Shown piece after piece: positions 1 through 6,805 of a stretch of DNA of 11,996 bases. The stretch is from Desulfobacula sp. (GTDB lineage: Bacteria > Desulfobacterota > Desulfobacteria > Desulfobacterales > Desulfobacteraceae). Position 1 is the stretch's first letter, and each line of letters starts with the position of its first letter. The DNA is taken from positions 1 through 11,996 of the forward strand of contig JAQICW010000210.1 of the NCBI GenBank assembly GCA_027858355.1. The letters run 5' to 3'. The position numbers and the translations under genes were made by a program. Under the pieces are notes generated by a model. The model was given only the letters and a program-made list of their open reading frames with translations, searched no databases and was not told the DNA's origin.

Positions 1-300
1 CCCATCTACTGCGTTGCACCAAAGGCCTAATACGTATACTATTAAACATTTGATGCGCCTTGTAGATGAACCAAAATCCTGCGCTATTTCTGCTCAATTT
101 ATTTCATTTGAGGTCCTTAGTCAAATGTCATTTTGTTACGTACAGATTATCCACTGCATGATTATTCATGGCCCCGATAAATTGTGGATACCATTACTAT
201 TCAAAACCTGATATGGTCGATTTGTTCAGGGATGATTGTTGCAAAATGGTTGATATTTGGATATTGTCATGATTGATATAAAAAATTCCAATTCTGGGTT
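1..300. other. Non-coding left flank
   Basis: No ORF here looks like a protein; the only open frame (14-211) has no recognisable motif and no ribosome binding site. The stretch is AT-rich. It carries two near-consensus DnaA-box-like 9-mers in opposite orientation, TTATCCACT at 147-155 and TGTGGATAC at 183-191, which may be chance. The far left (5-68) has a weak inverted pair, atctac and gtagat, of unknown meaning. Confidence 0.5.
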
Positions 301-466
301 ATATGGTCAGATATCATTCAAATATACAAGATGGACGGAACCACACATTAATTCGTTCCCGCCGCTGCGCGGCGGGAACGGCCCGGGTCAGCCGCCCTTG
401 CGAAGTTGCCGCTTGGGCGGGAACAATCCGGTTCCATCCGACTTTCGCGGCTGACCCGGGCCGTTA
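301..466 (+). repeat. Left copy of 166-bp structured inverted repeat (MITE-like)
   Basis: This element has two parts. Positions 301-354 are an AT-rich arm, and 355-466 are a GC-rich core. The core begins with a perfect 11-bp hairpin (355-365 with 369-379, loop TGC). A perfect 19-bp stem follows: AACGGCCCGGGTCAGCCGC (377-395) pairs with 447-465. Inside that stem, 396-446 can form smaller hairpins such as GGAAC/GTTCC around 420-435. The core matches 3023-3134 in reverse complement at 111 of 112 bases; the one difference lies around 441-446. The arm matches 3135-3188 at about 39 of 54 bases, including a perfect outermost 13-mer, ATATGGTCAGATA. Its inner end, GTTATGT (463-469), doubles as an attC-like core site only 15 bp upstream of the methyltransferase start. 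Confidence 0.9.
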
Positions 467-484
467 TGTATTTAAGGATTACAT

Positions 485-1648
485 ATGAACGAAAGCATAC
501 TAGTCCAGCAAATTAGAAATCGATTAAAAGGGATCTCTTTTAAGGTTCAGTTGCCCAACGGACGTGACTGGAAGTTTGGGGACAACGATCCCTCATTCAC
601 TGTTAAAGTCAACGATGAGAGCGTTTTATCGGCTTTTATGCGCTTTGATGAGTTTCGCATTGCTGAAGCGTACATAAATGGTGATTTGGATGTGGAAGGT
701 GATATGTGGGGTTTTGTGAGTTGCCGCGAATCCTTGCGAGATATACATCCGCTCTACTATGTTTGGTGGCGAGTTTTGCCATTGCTTGTTGGGCAGCTGC
801 GAACGAATAGACACGCAATATCAAATCACTATGAATATGATAATGACTTTTTTCTCAGTTTTATGGATCCAAGCCGTTGTTATTCACAGGCTTTATTTGA
901 ACATGACGATGAATTACTGGAAACTGCCCAAAAACGGAAATTGGATTTTGTGGTTAAAAGCTGTGGTCTTAAAGCGGGTGACCGCGTGCTGGATGTTGGC
1001 GGAGGCTGGGGAACATTTGTCGAGCACGCCGGGAAACAGGGAATCCATGTAACAGCCCTTACACTCGCCAAGGAGTCTGAAGAATATCTTAACGATCTTA
1101 TTCACCGGCTTCAATTACCCTGCAAAGTAAAATTCGGGGATTTTTATGAGTACGAATCATCCAGACCCTATGATGCTATCGTTATACTTGGCGTAATGGA
1201 ACACCTTCCTAATTACACTTCTGTACTAAAACAGTTCGAGCGTTTGTTGCGACCTGGCGGCAAGATATATCTTGACGCTAGCTCTTATAAAAGAAAATAT
1301 TCCAAACCCGCTTTTATATCTCGCTACGTGTTTCCAGGAAATCATCGATACTTTTGTCTGCATGAATTTCTGACTCAAGTCGCAGACACAAATTTCGAGG
1401 TGAATAGTATTTTCAATGATCGCCATAGTTATTATCTAACATGTCGGGAGTGGGCAAAAAATCTGAAATCATCACGTGAGAAAATAGTTAAACGCTGGGG
1501 GGAAAGGCTTTACCGAACTTTTCGGCTCTATCTTTGGGGTTCTTCCTATGCGTTTTTTAGTCATAACATGGATGCTTTTCGGGTTGTTTTGGAACGTCCT
1601 GAGGACAGGTCTCGCATCAGTTCTTGCACTGAAATGCAGTATAAGTAA
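485..1648 (+). CDS. Cyclopropane-fatty-acid-synthase-like SAM-dependent methyltransferase
   Basis: This 387-aa protein has the layout of the CFA synthase / mycolic acid methyltransferase family, which moves a methyl or methylene group from SAM to unsaturated acyl chains of membrane lipids. Visible motifs are the substrate-side HYEYDNDFF (115-123), CYSQALFE (132-139), the SAM loop VLDVGGGWG (168-176), the acidic-loop GVMEH (236-240), YVFPG (281-285), SYYLTCREW (315-323) and RLYLWG (347-352). Length is close to E. coli Cfa (about 382). In Cfa and CmaA1 the YSCAY motif carries the bicarbonate-binding Cys. Here it reads YSQAL, so that Cys is Gln, and the HY of HYxxTxxxW is SY. The product may therefore not be a cyclopropane. 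The ATG at 485 has AAGGA (474-478) at good spacing. The start lies 15 bp after the attC-like 7-mer at 463-469, as expected for a gene cassette. The gene converges on the permease. Confidence 0.85.
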   Translation: MNESILVQQIRNRLKGISFKVQLPNGRDWKFGDNDPSFTVKVNDESVLSAFMRFDEFRIAEAYINGDLDVEGDMWGFVSCRESLRDIHPLYYVWWRVLPLLVGQLRTNRHAISNHYEYDNDFFLSFMDPSRCYSQALFEHDDELLETAQKRKLDFVVKSCGLKAGDRVLDVGGGWGTFVEHAGKQGIHVTALTLAKESEEYLNDLIHRLQLPCKVKFGDFYEYESSRPYDAIVILGVMEHLPNYTSVLKQFERLLRPGGKIYLDASSYKRKYSKPAFISRYVFPGNHRYFCLHEFLTQVADTNFEVNSIFNDRHSYYLTCREWAKNLKSSREKIVKRWGERLYRTFRLYLWGSSYAFFSHNMDAFRVVLERPEDRSRISSCTEMQYK

Positions 1649-1683
1649 CGGAATTATATTGCTGCGCGAGAAACGTCAATGAA

Positions 1684-1743
1684 ACATAACAAACCCATCA
1701 AACCGACGCTGAAAAGCAGCGCGGTTTATGGGTGACGTTAGAC
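1684..1743 (+). other. Integron attC recombination site
   Basis: This 60-bp imperfect palindrome lies between the two convergent genes. The R'' box is ACATAAC (1684-1690) and the R' box is GTTAGAC (1737-1743), which fits the GTTRRRY consensus. An unpaired spacer (1691-1692 opposite 1734-1736) follows, then the L stem ACCCAT/ATGGGT (1693-1698 with 1728-1733). An extrahelical C is at 1699. AAACCG/CGGTTT (1700-1705 with 1722-1727) comes next, then an extrahelical A at 1706, CGCTG/CAGCG (1707-1711 with 1717-1721) and loop AAAAG. Both bulges are on the 5' arm and are six bases apart, as I recall for the aadA cassette attC, where the context is also CCGaCGC. Cleavage would fall at 1737/1738. This orientation makes the + strand the top strand and the methyltransferase the normally oriented cassette gene. 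A bidirectional terminator is the main alternative, but it does not explain the boxes or bulges. Confidence 0.8.
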
Positions 1744-1755
1744 CCAAGTGCATTC

Positions 1756-2964
1756 TCAACTATTAGTAACAAGAAACACGGCCAAGCCGACAAGCAATAC
1801 TGTCAGAAACAACAATGCAATGATCCGCTTCGGACCGATACCTCCTTTCATATTCATCTTGTGATCCATGTGTGCCTCGCGGTGGTGCCGCCGGTGCAGC
1901 CAAAAAAGACCTGCTGCCACGGCAAGAAACACGACGTTCATATAGAAGGTATAGTCAAAGGAAAACTGAGCGACATCAGCGACCTTACGGCCGCTTTCGG
2001 GGGTAATGCCGAGCGCCTCGAACAGGTAATTCAGGATCAACGCCGTTGCAACGATGCTCACATACATCACAGCGGCGATGTAGAGCGCTACCCGCCAACC
2101 GTAGTACTTGGCATTGATCACCACCAGTGGCGGCTTCATCAGATCCGAATAAATGAAGCCTATGATGCCGGCAAACAACACGCCATTGGCGTTCAGCACC
2201 GTGGCAATGGGAATGTTGCCCATCGATCCGATGAAAGTCATAGCCGCAACAAACGGTGCTATTGCTGCATTCTCAAGCGCGATCAACCAGTCCGGCAGAT
2301 CGCCGTGCGCACCGTTCAGGAAGATACTTTCCCATACCCCGGTCGGCACCAGCACCGCCACGAATCCGGCGACAGTGAAGCCAATGAGTATCTCCTCCCA
2401 GACCATTTTCCAGTCCGAGACGAAGCTGTGGCCCACGAGGTTCCAGCCTTCACGGCTACGGATCCGGCGACGCCAGTCAAAGTCCGACTCCTCGTCGCCA
2501 GCCTGATTTTCCACCCTCTCGCGAACTTTTTTGACCCAGCGTTTCGGGTAGGTCAGTTTGATGAGAACGCTGATGATGCCGATGAGAATCAGCCCGCCGA
2601 TAACCTCTGCGGCCAGGAACTGCCACCCCAGAAAGATCAGGATGAGAATTCCGAGTTCAATGACCAGATTGGTTGAAGCAAACATGAAAGCAACCGCCGC
2701 CACGAAGTTGACGCCCTTGAGCACCAGTGAGCGGGCAGCCGTAAGCGCACCAAGCGAACAAGATGAGGAAGCCGCGCCAAAGAGCGTTGCGAGCGATACA
2801 CTGGTGAAGTTAGCCTTTCCCATGTAGGGCGTCAATCGACCCTTCGGAACGAACGCCTGGATCATTGCACTAACCCAGTAACCCAATATGAAAGCCCAGC
2901 CGGATTTCCAGAAAAATCCAAACGAAGTCTTAGCAGCTTCGCCATAGAGTTGCCAAAAGTTCAT
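1756..2964 (-). CDS. ArsP/YraQ-type (DUF318) membrane permease
   Basis: This 402-aa polytopic inner-membrane protein belongs to the permease family that includes the organoarsenical efflux pump ArsP and YraQ. Two family signatures are clear: GAASSSCSLGALTAA (63-77, with Cys69) and FIGSMGNIPIATVL (244-257), each inside a hydrophobic stretch. Roughly eight to ten membrane segments can be seen, with a charged cytoplasmic-type linker at 138-175. Before the last segment lies a His/Met-rich loop, residues 357-372 (HRRHHREAHMDHKMNM), which could bind a metal. The substrate cannot be named from sequence; arsenicals, metals or other small solutes are possible. The ATG at 2964 is firm, because the minus strand carries AAGGAGG (2970-2976) 5 nt upstream. 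Base composition is clearly more GC-rich than the methyltransferase, so the two genes probably have different origins. It runs against its neighbour, and its upstream region starts at the right-hand repeat. Confidence 0.88.
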   Translation of the reverse strand: MNFWQLYGEAAKTSFGFFWKSGWAFILGYWVSAMIQAFVPKGRLTPYMGKANFTSVSLATLFGAASSSCSLGALTAARSLVLKGVNFVAAVAFMFASTNLVIELGILILIFLGWQFLAAEVIGGLILIGIISVLIKLTYPKRWVKKVRERVENQAGDEESDFDWRRRIRSREGWNLVGHSFVSDWKMVWEEILIGFTVAGFVAVLVPTGVWESIFLNGAHGDLPDWLIALENAAIAPFVAAMTFIGSMGNIPIATVLNANGVLFAGIIGFIYSDLMKPPLVVINAKYYGWRVALYIAAVMYVSIVATALILNYLFEALGITPESGRKVADVAQFSFDYTFYMNVVFLAVAAGLFWLHRRHHREAHMDHKMNMKGGIGPKRIIALLFLTVLLVGLAVFLVTNS

Positions 2965-3022
2965 ACTTGCCTCCTTCTACTGCCATCATGCTCTGCTATC
3001 ACGAAGGTAGCCTCTGTGGGTC

Positions 3023-3188
3023 TAACGGCCCGGGTCAGCCGCGATAGTCGGATGGAACCGGATTGTTCCCGCCCAAGCGGCAACTTCGCAAGGGCGGCTG
3101 ACCCGGGCCGTTCCCGCCGCGCAGCGGCGGGAACAAGAGATTGTACAGTTCTGTTCATCATGTATATCTCGATGTTATCTGACCATAT
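3023..3188 (-). repeat. Right copy of 166-bp structured inverted repeat (MITE-like)
   Basis: This is the reverse complement of the element at 301-466. The GC-rich core is 3023-3134 (111 of 112 bases identical) and the AT-rich arm is 3135-3188 (about 72 per cent identical). The 19-bp stem (3024-3042 with 3094-3112) and the terminal 11-bp hairpin (3110-3120 with 3124-3134) are both intact. The inner boundary reads GTCTAAC (3020-3026), a perfect RYYYAAC inverse core and the exact complement of GTTAGAC at 1737-1743. The core lies about 60 bp upstream of the permease start, so it could also influence that gene's transcription. Confidence 0.9.
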
Positions 3189-3384
3189 GTCCAAACATTT
3201 TCATGGTTTCAGTATTTGTGCAAGGAGAATATGAACACATGGTCCTGATCGTGTTCCAGTACAAAACTGCTGGCCCTTTAAATCTGTTTAGATAACGGGA
3301 CGTAAGACCTTCTTTATTCAGCCCATGTATGATAAAAAAATCCATGACATCAACAGCAGATAGGAACTTACCGGCAAACAAACA

Positions 3385-3855
3385 ATGAACGAACCGAATT
3401 GCTATTGCGGAAGCCAAAAAAATTATAAAGACTGCTGCCCGCTTTTTTTGACCGGAACATCAAAACCGGAAACACCAGAACAGCTGATGAGATCCAGGTA
3501 CTCAGCCTTTTGTATCAAAGACATTGAGTATCTGATTTCAACACATCACCCTTCCAGGCGGCAGGCCAATGAACGGGATCTGTTAATAAAAACAATCCAT
3601 GAGACCCAATGGCTTGGTTTGAAGATCTTGAAAACAGAAATAGATCCGGAGGATCCGCATATCGGTTATGTTGAGTTTGCCGCCTTTTACCAAAACACGG
3701 AGATCGGCCAGCTGCATGAAAGATCAAGATTTATCCATGAAAACGGTAAATGGTATTATCTGGATGGTGAGTTTATGCAACCTTTGGTATTCGGACGTAA
3801 TGATCCCTGCTGGTGCGGCAGCAACAAAAAGTATAAAAAATGCCATGGGCGTTGA
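3385..3855 (+). CDS. ychJ: YchJ family protein with two SEC-C zinc motifs
   Basis: This 156-aa protein is close to the length of E. coli YchJ (about 152 aa) and has the same plan. An N-terminal SEC-C zinc-binding motif, CYCGSQKNYKDCC (6-18), comes first. A central NTF2-like domain contains the family signature PEQLMRSRYSAF (about residues 31-42). A second C-terminal SEC-C motif, CWCGSNKKYKKCHG (about 142-155), ends the protein. SEC-C motifs bind zinc with three Cys and a Cys/His and often mediate protein contacts, as in SecA. The biochemical role of YchJ is not established. The ATG at 3385 lacks a clear Shine-Dalgarno at normal spacing, yet the motif starts only five residues in, so the start cannot be much later. 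It appears to be a single-gene unit with 195 bp of non-coding DNA after the right repeat and over 350 bp after the stop. Confidence 0.88.
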   Translation: MNEPNCYCGSQKNYKDCCPLFLTGTSKPETPEQLMRSRYSAFCIKDIEYLISTHHPSRRQANERDLLIKTIHETQWLGLKILKTEIDPEDPHIGYVEFAAFYQNTEIGQLHERSRFIHENGKWYYLDGEFMQPLVFGRNDPCWCGSNKKYKKCHGR

Positions 3856-4256
3856 TGCGTAGTCTTTGGCCGCCCTGGTAAAATCTTGTGACTTGCCTGT
3901 TAATCGTCCAGCATAAAAAGGGATGATATGATAAAGCACTTCAAAAATCGGTTGGCATCATGGCCTGCAATGGCTTAATAGCGACCTTCATGCGGCTTTT
4001 TTATCATGCTTTCCTATTTTTTTCGGGTCGATCTGGTTTGCGAACACTGTGGCCTATCAGGGCCAGAGAATCCTTTTTATTCGCAGTCCGGCTTGGCTTT
4101 ATTATAGGTACGCTGGTATTCGGACCGTGTTTTTGCCCCTGGTTTTCGGGCGGGTCTTCGGCTGGGTGTCACTCAGGAAATAAAAAGGCAAAGAATGACG
4201 ATTCACTCAGGGACGGCAGATTGAATTCTCTTTCGGGGTCTGGTATTTATTAAGCC
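3856..4256. other. Intergenic region without a supported gene
   Basis: About 400 bp separates ychJ from the small ORF pair. All three plus-strand frames have open stretches between roughly 3985 and 4250, but none has a convincing start, ribosome binding site or family motif. The sequence may be a decayed gene. No strong terminator was found after ychJ. Confidence 0.4.
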
Positions 4257-4483
4257 ATGTTTGACAGCATTTTCATCCGTGCCAGCCGTAAGGCCATTGA
4301 AATTCGGGACGAGGGCATTATCCGGACTGCAAATATTTTTTACCAATTCAAATGAAGGGGACAGGTGGCCTGCTGGAAAGAAACCGTCCGGAAAGCCGGC
4401 AGATGGGCCTGGAATTCATTGAAGCCGTAGAATCCAGTCAGATCCGGAACATCGTTGCTCCACTTGAAGATGCTTCCGTGTGA
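4257..4483 (+). pseudogene. Two short overlapping ORFs, possible remnant of a decayed gene
   Basis: A 32-codon ORF (4257-4355) ends in TGA that overlaps the ATG of a 43-codon ORF (4352-4483) as ATGA. The second ORF has a protein-like, charged sequence (for example GLEFIEAVESSQIRNIVAP) and codon use like the DUF362 gene 60 bp downstream. No family is recognised for either. The most economical reading is the tail of a larger gene broken by a frameshift near 4352. Two translationally coupled small proteins remain possible, but no good ribosome binding site supports the first. Confidence 0.3.
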
Positions 4484-4542
4484 ATCCGGTATTGGACCAA
4501 AGCTTGTGAACATTTCAACCCTAACCCAAAAAGGAAACCCAC

Positions 4543-5610
4543 ATGCATCATGTCATGATTCATCCCGCCACTTACGAAACCTGCCGCAAAGCCGTTGAGA
4601 AATCGTTTGAACTGTTTCCCATTGAGATCACGGGGAAAAAGGTGGTGATCAAACCCAATGTGCTCCGTCTCTCGGAAGCCCGGGAGCATGTCGTGACCCA
4701 TCCGGCTGTTCTTAAAGCTGTAGTGGAAAAGGTTGAAAGCCTGTCCCCGGAACAGATTATCGTGGGTGATAATCCCGGGATGTTCAACTATGGTGATAAT
4801 GAAAACAGCTTTGAGAAAACCGGCCTGATGGAAGCGGCCAAAGGGTACTACCGAAACCTTGGCAATTCCCCGGTACCGGTGGTCTTTAACCCGGAATTTA
4901 TACCGAAAGTCGGGGTTTCCAAAGAGATCCTGGAGGCCGATGTCGTGATCAGTCTGCCCAAGTTCAAGACCCATGGATTGACCGTGATGACAGGAGCCAT
5001 CAAGAACAGCTACGGATTCCTTCCCGGCGCCCAGAAAGCCAATCTGCACCGGATTGCCGGAACTCCGGAACGGTTCCATGAGGTGATCGTGGAAGTGTTC
5101 CGTCTCCGGGTTCCGGACCTGTTCATCATGGATGCCGTGGTGGGAATGGAGGGCAACGGTCCGGCTTCACCGGATTTAAGGGAAATCGGCCTGGTTCTCG
5201 CATCGGACAATGCCGTTGCCCTGGACGGCACTGTCGCCCGGATGATGGGGCTCGATCCCGGGGCATTGAAATTTTTGCGGAAGGCAAGGGACATGGGGCT
5301 TGGAAAGTTTGATGCGGACCAGGTCCGCATTGACGGCGAGCTTAAGGTAATTCCCGGTTTCAAACTGCCTCCCCTGGGCGGGGAAGCCATTGCTGGGAAT
5401 ACGCAGATCCAGGAGTTCATGGAAGCCCGGCTAAAGGTCCGGCCTAAGGCCGATCCTGAACGGTGCACGGCTTGCGGGGCCTGCGTGGATCAATGCCCGG
5501 TATCTGCCCTGTCCATGACCGATACCGTTCCGGTAGTAGATGAAACGCTTTGTATCACCTGTTTCTGCTGCCAGGAAATCTGTCCGGAAAAAGCCATTTC
5601 TCTCACATGA
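4543..5610 (+). CDS. DUF362 protein with C-terminal two-cluster ferredoxin domain
   Basis: This 355-aa cytoplasmic protein has an N-terminal DUF362 domain (about 1-290) with the recognisable stretches KKVVIKPNVL (about 32-41), IIVGDNPGMF and LPKFKTHGLTVMTGAIKNSYG. A 2[4Fe-4S] ferredoxin domain follows, with cluster-I ligands Cys308, 311, 314, 318 and cluster-II ligands Cys337, 340, 343, 347; Cys342 is an extra cysteine inside the second motif. Such proteins are common in anaerobes, particularly sulfate reducers, and are presumed electron-transfer or redox enzymes. The reaction is not known from sequence. The ATG at 4543 is preceded by AAGGA (4531-4535) at 7-nt spacing. An 8-bp inverted repeat begins inside the last codons (5599-5634) and may end the transcript. 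Nothing looks truncated. Confidence 0.87.
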   Translation: MHHVMIHPATYETCRKAVEKSFELFPIEITGKKVVIKPNVLRLSEAREHVVTHPAVLKAVVEKVESLSPEQIIVGDNPGMFNYGDNENSFEKTGLMEAAKGYYRNLGNSPVPVVFNPEFIPKVGVSKEILEADVVISLPKFKTHGLTVMTGAIKNSYGFLPGAQKANLHRIAGTPERFHEVIVEVFRLRVPDLFIMDAVVGMEGNGPASPDLREIGLVLASDNAVALDGTVARMMGLDPGALKFLRKARDMGLGKFDADQVRIDGELKVIPGFKLPPLGGEAIAGNTQIQEFMEARLKVRPKADPERCTACGACVDQCPVSALSMTDTVPVVDETLCITCFCCQEICPEKAISLT

Positions 5611-5634
5611 CCAGTGGCGGATAACCGTGAGAGA
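5599..5634 (+). terminator. Weak hairpin at the 3' end of the DUF362 gene
   Basis: TCTCTCAC (5599-5606) pairs perfectly with GTGAGAGA (5627-5634) around a 20-nt loop, and the stop codon lies inside the loop. There is no run of T after it, so an intrinsic terminator is doubtful. It could equally protect the mRNA end. Confidence 0.25.
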
Positions 5635-5802
5635 TAAGTATCTCCACTTGAATTGGACGTGCTTTTGGCGATCTCATGAGTCAGAATGTTTTGCCTGTTT
5701 GTTCAATATCAGCAATTTTTCTGGCAAAAATGACATCAACGTCCTCTGGCTTGAAGGAGAAGAGTCAGCTGAAAAAAGATCAGCAGTGAAAGGTCCGAAC
5801 CT

Positions 5803-6413
5803 ATGTGCGGCAGATTCTCACAGAACATAACACTGGAGCAGATCCAGCAGCATTTCCCTGTTGATGTCATTACCTGTGAACTGGAGCCCAGGCCGGAAGT
5901 GTTCCCTTCCCAGCAGGTGCTGGCAATCATCATGCATGAATCCAAAATGCGCCTGGGCAATTTGAATTGGGGCCTGACCTGATACCGTCTTGGGCCAAAG
6001 AAAAGAAAGGAACCGGTCATATCAATGCCAGGATGGAGACCCTGGACCTGAAGCCCAGCTTCAGGGGGTCGTTTAGGAAACGGCGGTGTCTTATTATCGG
6101 GGATGGATACTATGAATGGAAATCCGATCCTGACAAGAGCAACAGAAAGACCAAATATTATTTTCAGGTACCAGACAAAGCCCCGTTTGCATTTGCAGGG
6201 TTATGGGATACATGGCAGAAAGATTATCCCGGCTGTGCCATTATCACCAAAGATGCAGTGGGAGAGGTCAGGGATGTTCATGACCGGATGCCTTGTGTTT
6301 TGAAGCCTAAAGCATATGGAGAATGGCTTGATCCTGCAAACCTGGATGTTCATGGGTTGAAGGTGTGGCTGAATACTTGTTGTGTGGATGATTTTGTAAT
6401 ATCGAGAACATGA
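5803..6413 (+). pseudogene. yedK: SRAP domain protein (YedK/HMCES family), frameshifted
   Basis: The family forms a thiazolidine crosslink to abasic sites in single-stranded DNA through Cys2, shielding them during replication. Here the first frame (5803-5982) starts MCGRFSQN, with Cys2 in place, and runs to NLNWGLT then TGA. The second frame resumes with LIPSWAKEKKGTGHINARMET and continues to 6413. The family expects WGLIPSWA. The sequence holds CCTGA twice in tandem (5973-5977 and 5978-5982). Removing one copy restores a 201-aa protein with Cys2, the NAR Asn73, the YYEW Glu103 and the DVHDRMP His158. All key residues thus survive, so the break looks recent. The C-terminus is also short of the usual PVS-type ending. 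The ATG has AAAGG about 10 nt upstream. A sequencing error or recoding cannot be excluded. Confidence 0.85.
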
Positions 6414-6475
6414 ATTATGTCAAAGTTTGAATATCAATGCTGACATAAATTCAGGACTCCTGACATCATATGTCA
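6413..6475. promoter_or_regulatory. Cluster of four TGACAT half-sites
   Basis: TTATGTCA (6415-6422) is inverted relative to TGACATAA (6441-6448). TGACAT (6461-6466) and ATGTCA (6470-6475) then form a second palindrome around CAT. Four copies of one 6-mer in alternating orientation within about 60 bp suggest a protein-binding site or paired hairpins. Which gene it serves is unclear; it lies between the broken SRAP gene and the end of the defence operon. Confidence 0.35.
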
Positions 6476-6693
6476 AAAGGGCAGATTATCAATGGTTTTG
6501 AAAAATTCATGCCGTAAAATGGAATGCAACATAATTCAGGGCAGTTATGCTCACAAGTCCCGTTTTTTAAGGGTTTTATGCCCGCAACCTTGTTAAAAAC
6601 ACCTTTTTGTAACAGCGTATGTTGCATTACAAAGTCACAGATGTCAGGAGCTCTGAAATTGGCGGCAGATAGGGAGTACGTAAAATCAGCCAA
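6466..6693 (-). CDS. Doubtful 75-aa cysteine-rich ORF
   Basis: An open frame starting with TTG at 6693 encodes 75 residues with a cluster reading TCEHNCPELCCIPF and no known family that I recognise. No clear ribosome binding site precedes it, and its stop sits inside a palindrome. It may be a decayed fragment. The rest of 6414-6805 holds nothing else I can support. Confidence 0.2.
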   Translation of the reverse strand: MADFTYSLSAANFRAPDICDFVMQHTLLQKGVFNKVAGIKPLKNGTCEHNCPELCCIPFYGMNFSKPLIICPFDI

Positions 6694-6805
6694 AGAATTG
6701 TAACGACTGTTAATAATAGTCCGTTCTTTTGAATCCAGCGTTGGAGGAGAAAAAAATAGATAATTCTCGGTTTTAACATTTGGAGGCCTATTTAATTTCG
6801 AGTGC

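Larger units (their letters stand above)
301..3188. mobile_element. Putative MITE-flanked unit carrying two integron-type gene cassettes
   Basis: The unit is bounded by 166-bp inverted repeats whose outer ends are perfect 13-bp terminal inverted repeats (301-313 and 3176-3188). Inside are two convergent genes separated by an attC-like site. Cassette logic holds at both joints. The methyltransferase segment begins at GTTATGT (463-469) and its attC starts with the exact complement ACATAAC (1684-1690). The permease segment begins at GTTAGAC (1737-1743) and ends at the exact complement GTCTAAC (3020-3026). No transposase or integrase lies in the window, so movement would need enzymes supplied elsewhere. 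No clear target-site duplication is visible at the outer ends. Integron fragments enclosed by MITE-like repeats are a known arrangement; assigning this case to that class is my inference. Confidence 0.5.

Noticed and set aside
1693..1733. Bidirectional intrinsic terminator between convergent genes
   Set aside because: There is no T-run directly after the stem on the plus strand, and the R boxes, spacer and same-side bulges fit attC much better. It may still act as a terminator in practice.
1732..2676. 314-aa plus-strand ORF opposite the permease
   Set aside because: Shadow frame of a GC-rich gene; its His/Asp/Gln-rich composition is typical of antisense frames, and the permease motifs on the minus strand are clear.
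2961..3194. 77-aa ORF through the right repeat
   Set aside because: It runs through the palindromic core and reflects repeat composition, with no start context.
3960..4253. 97-aa plus-strand ORF
   Set aside because: No ribosome binding site and no motif; all three frames are partly open here, so openness is not informative.
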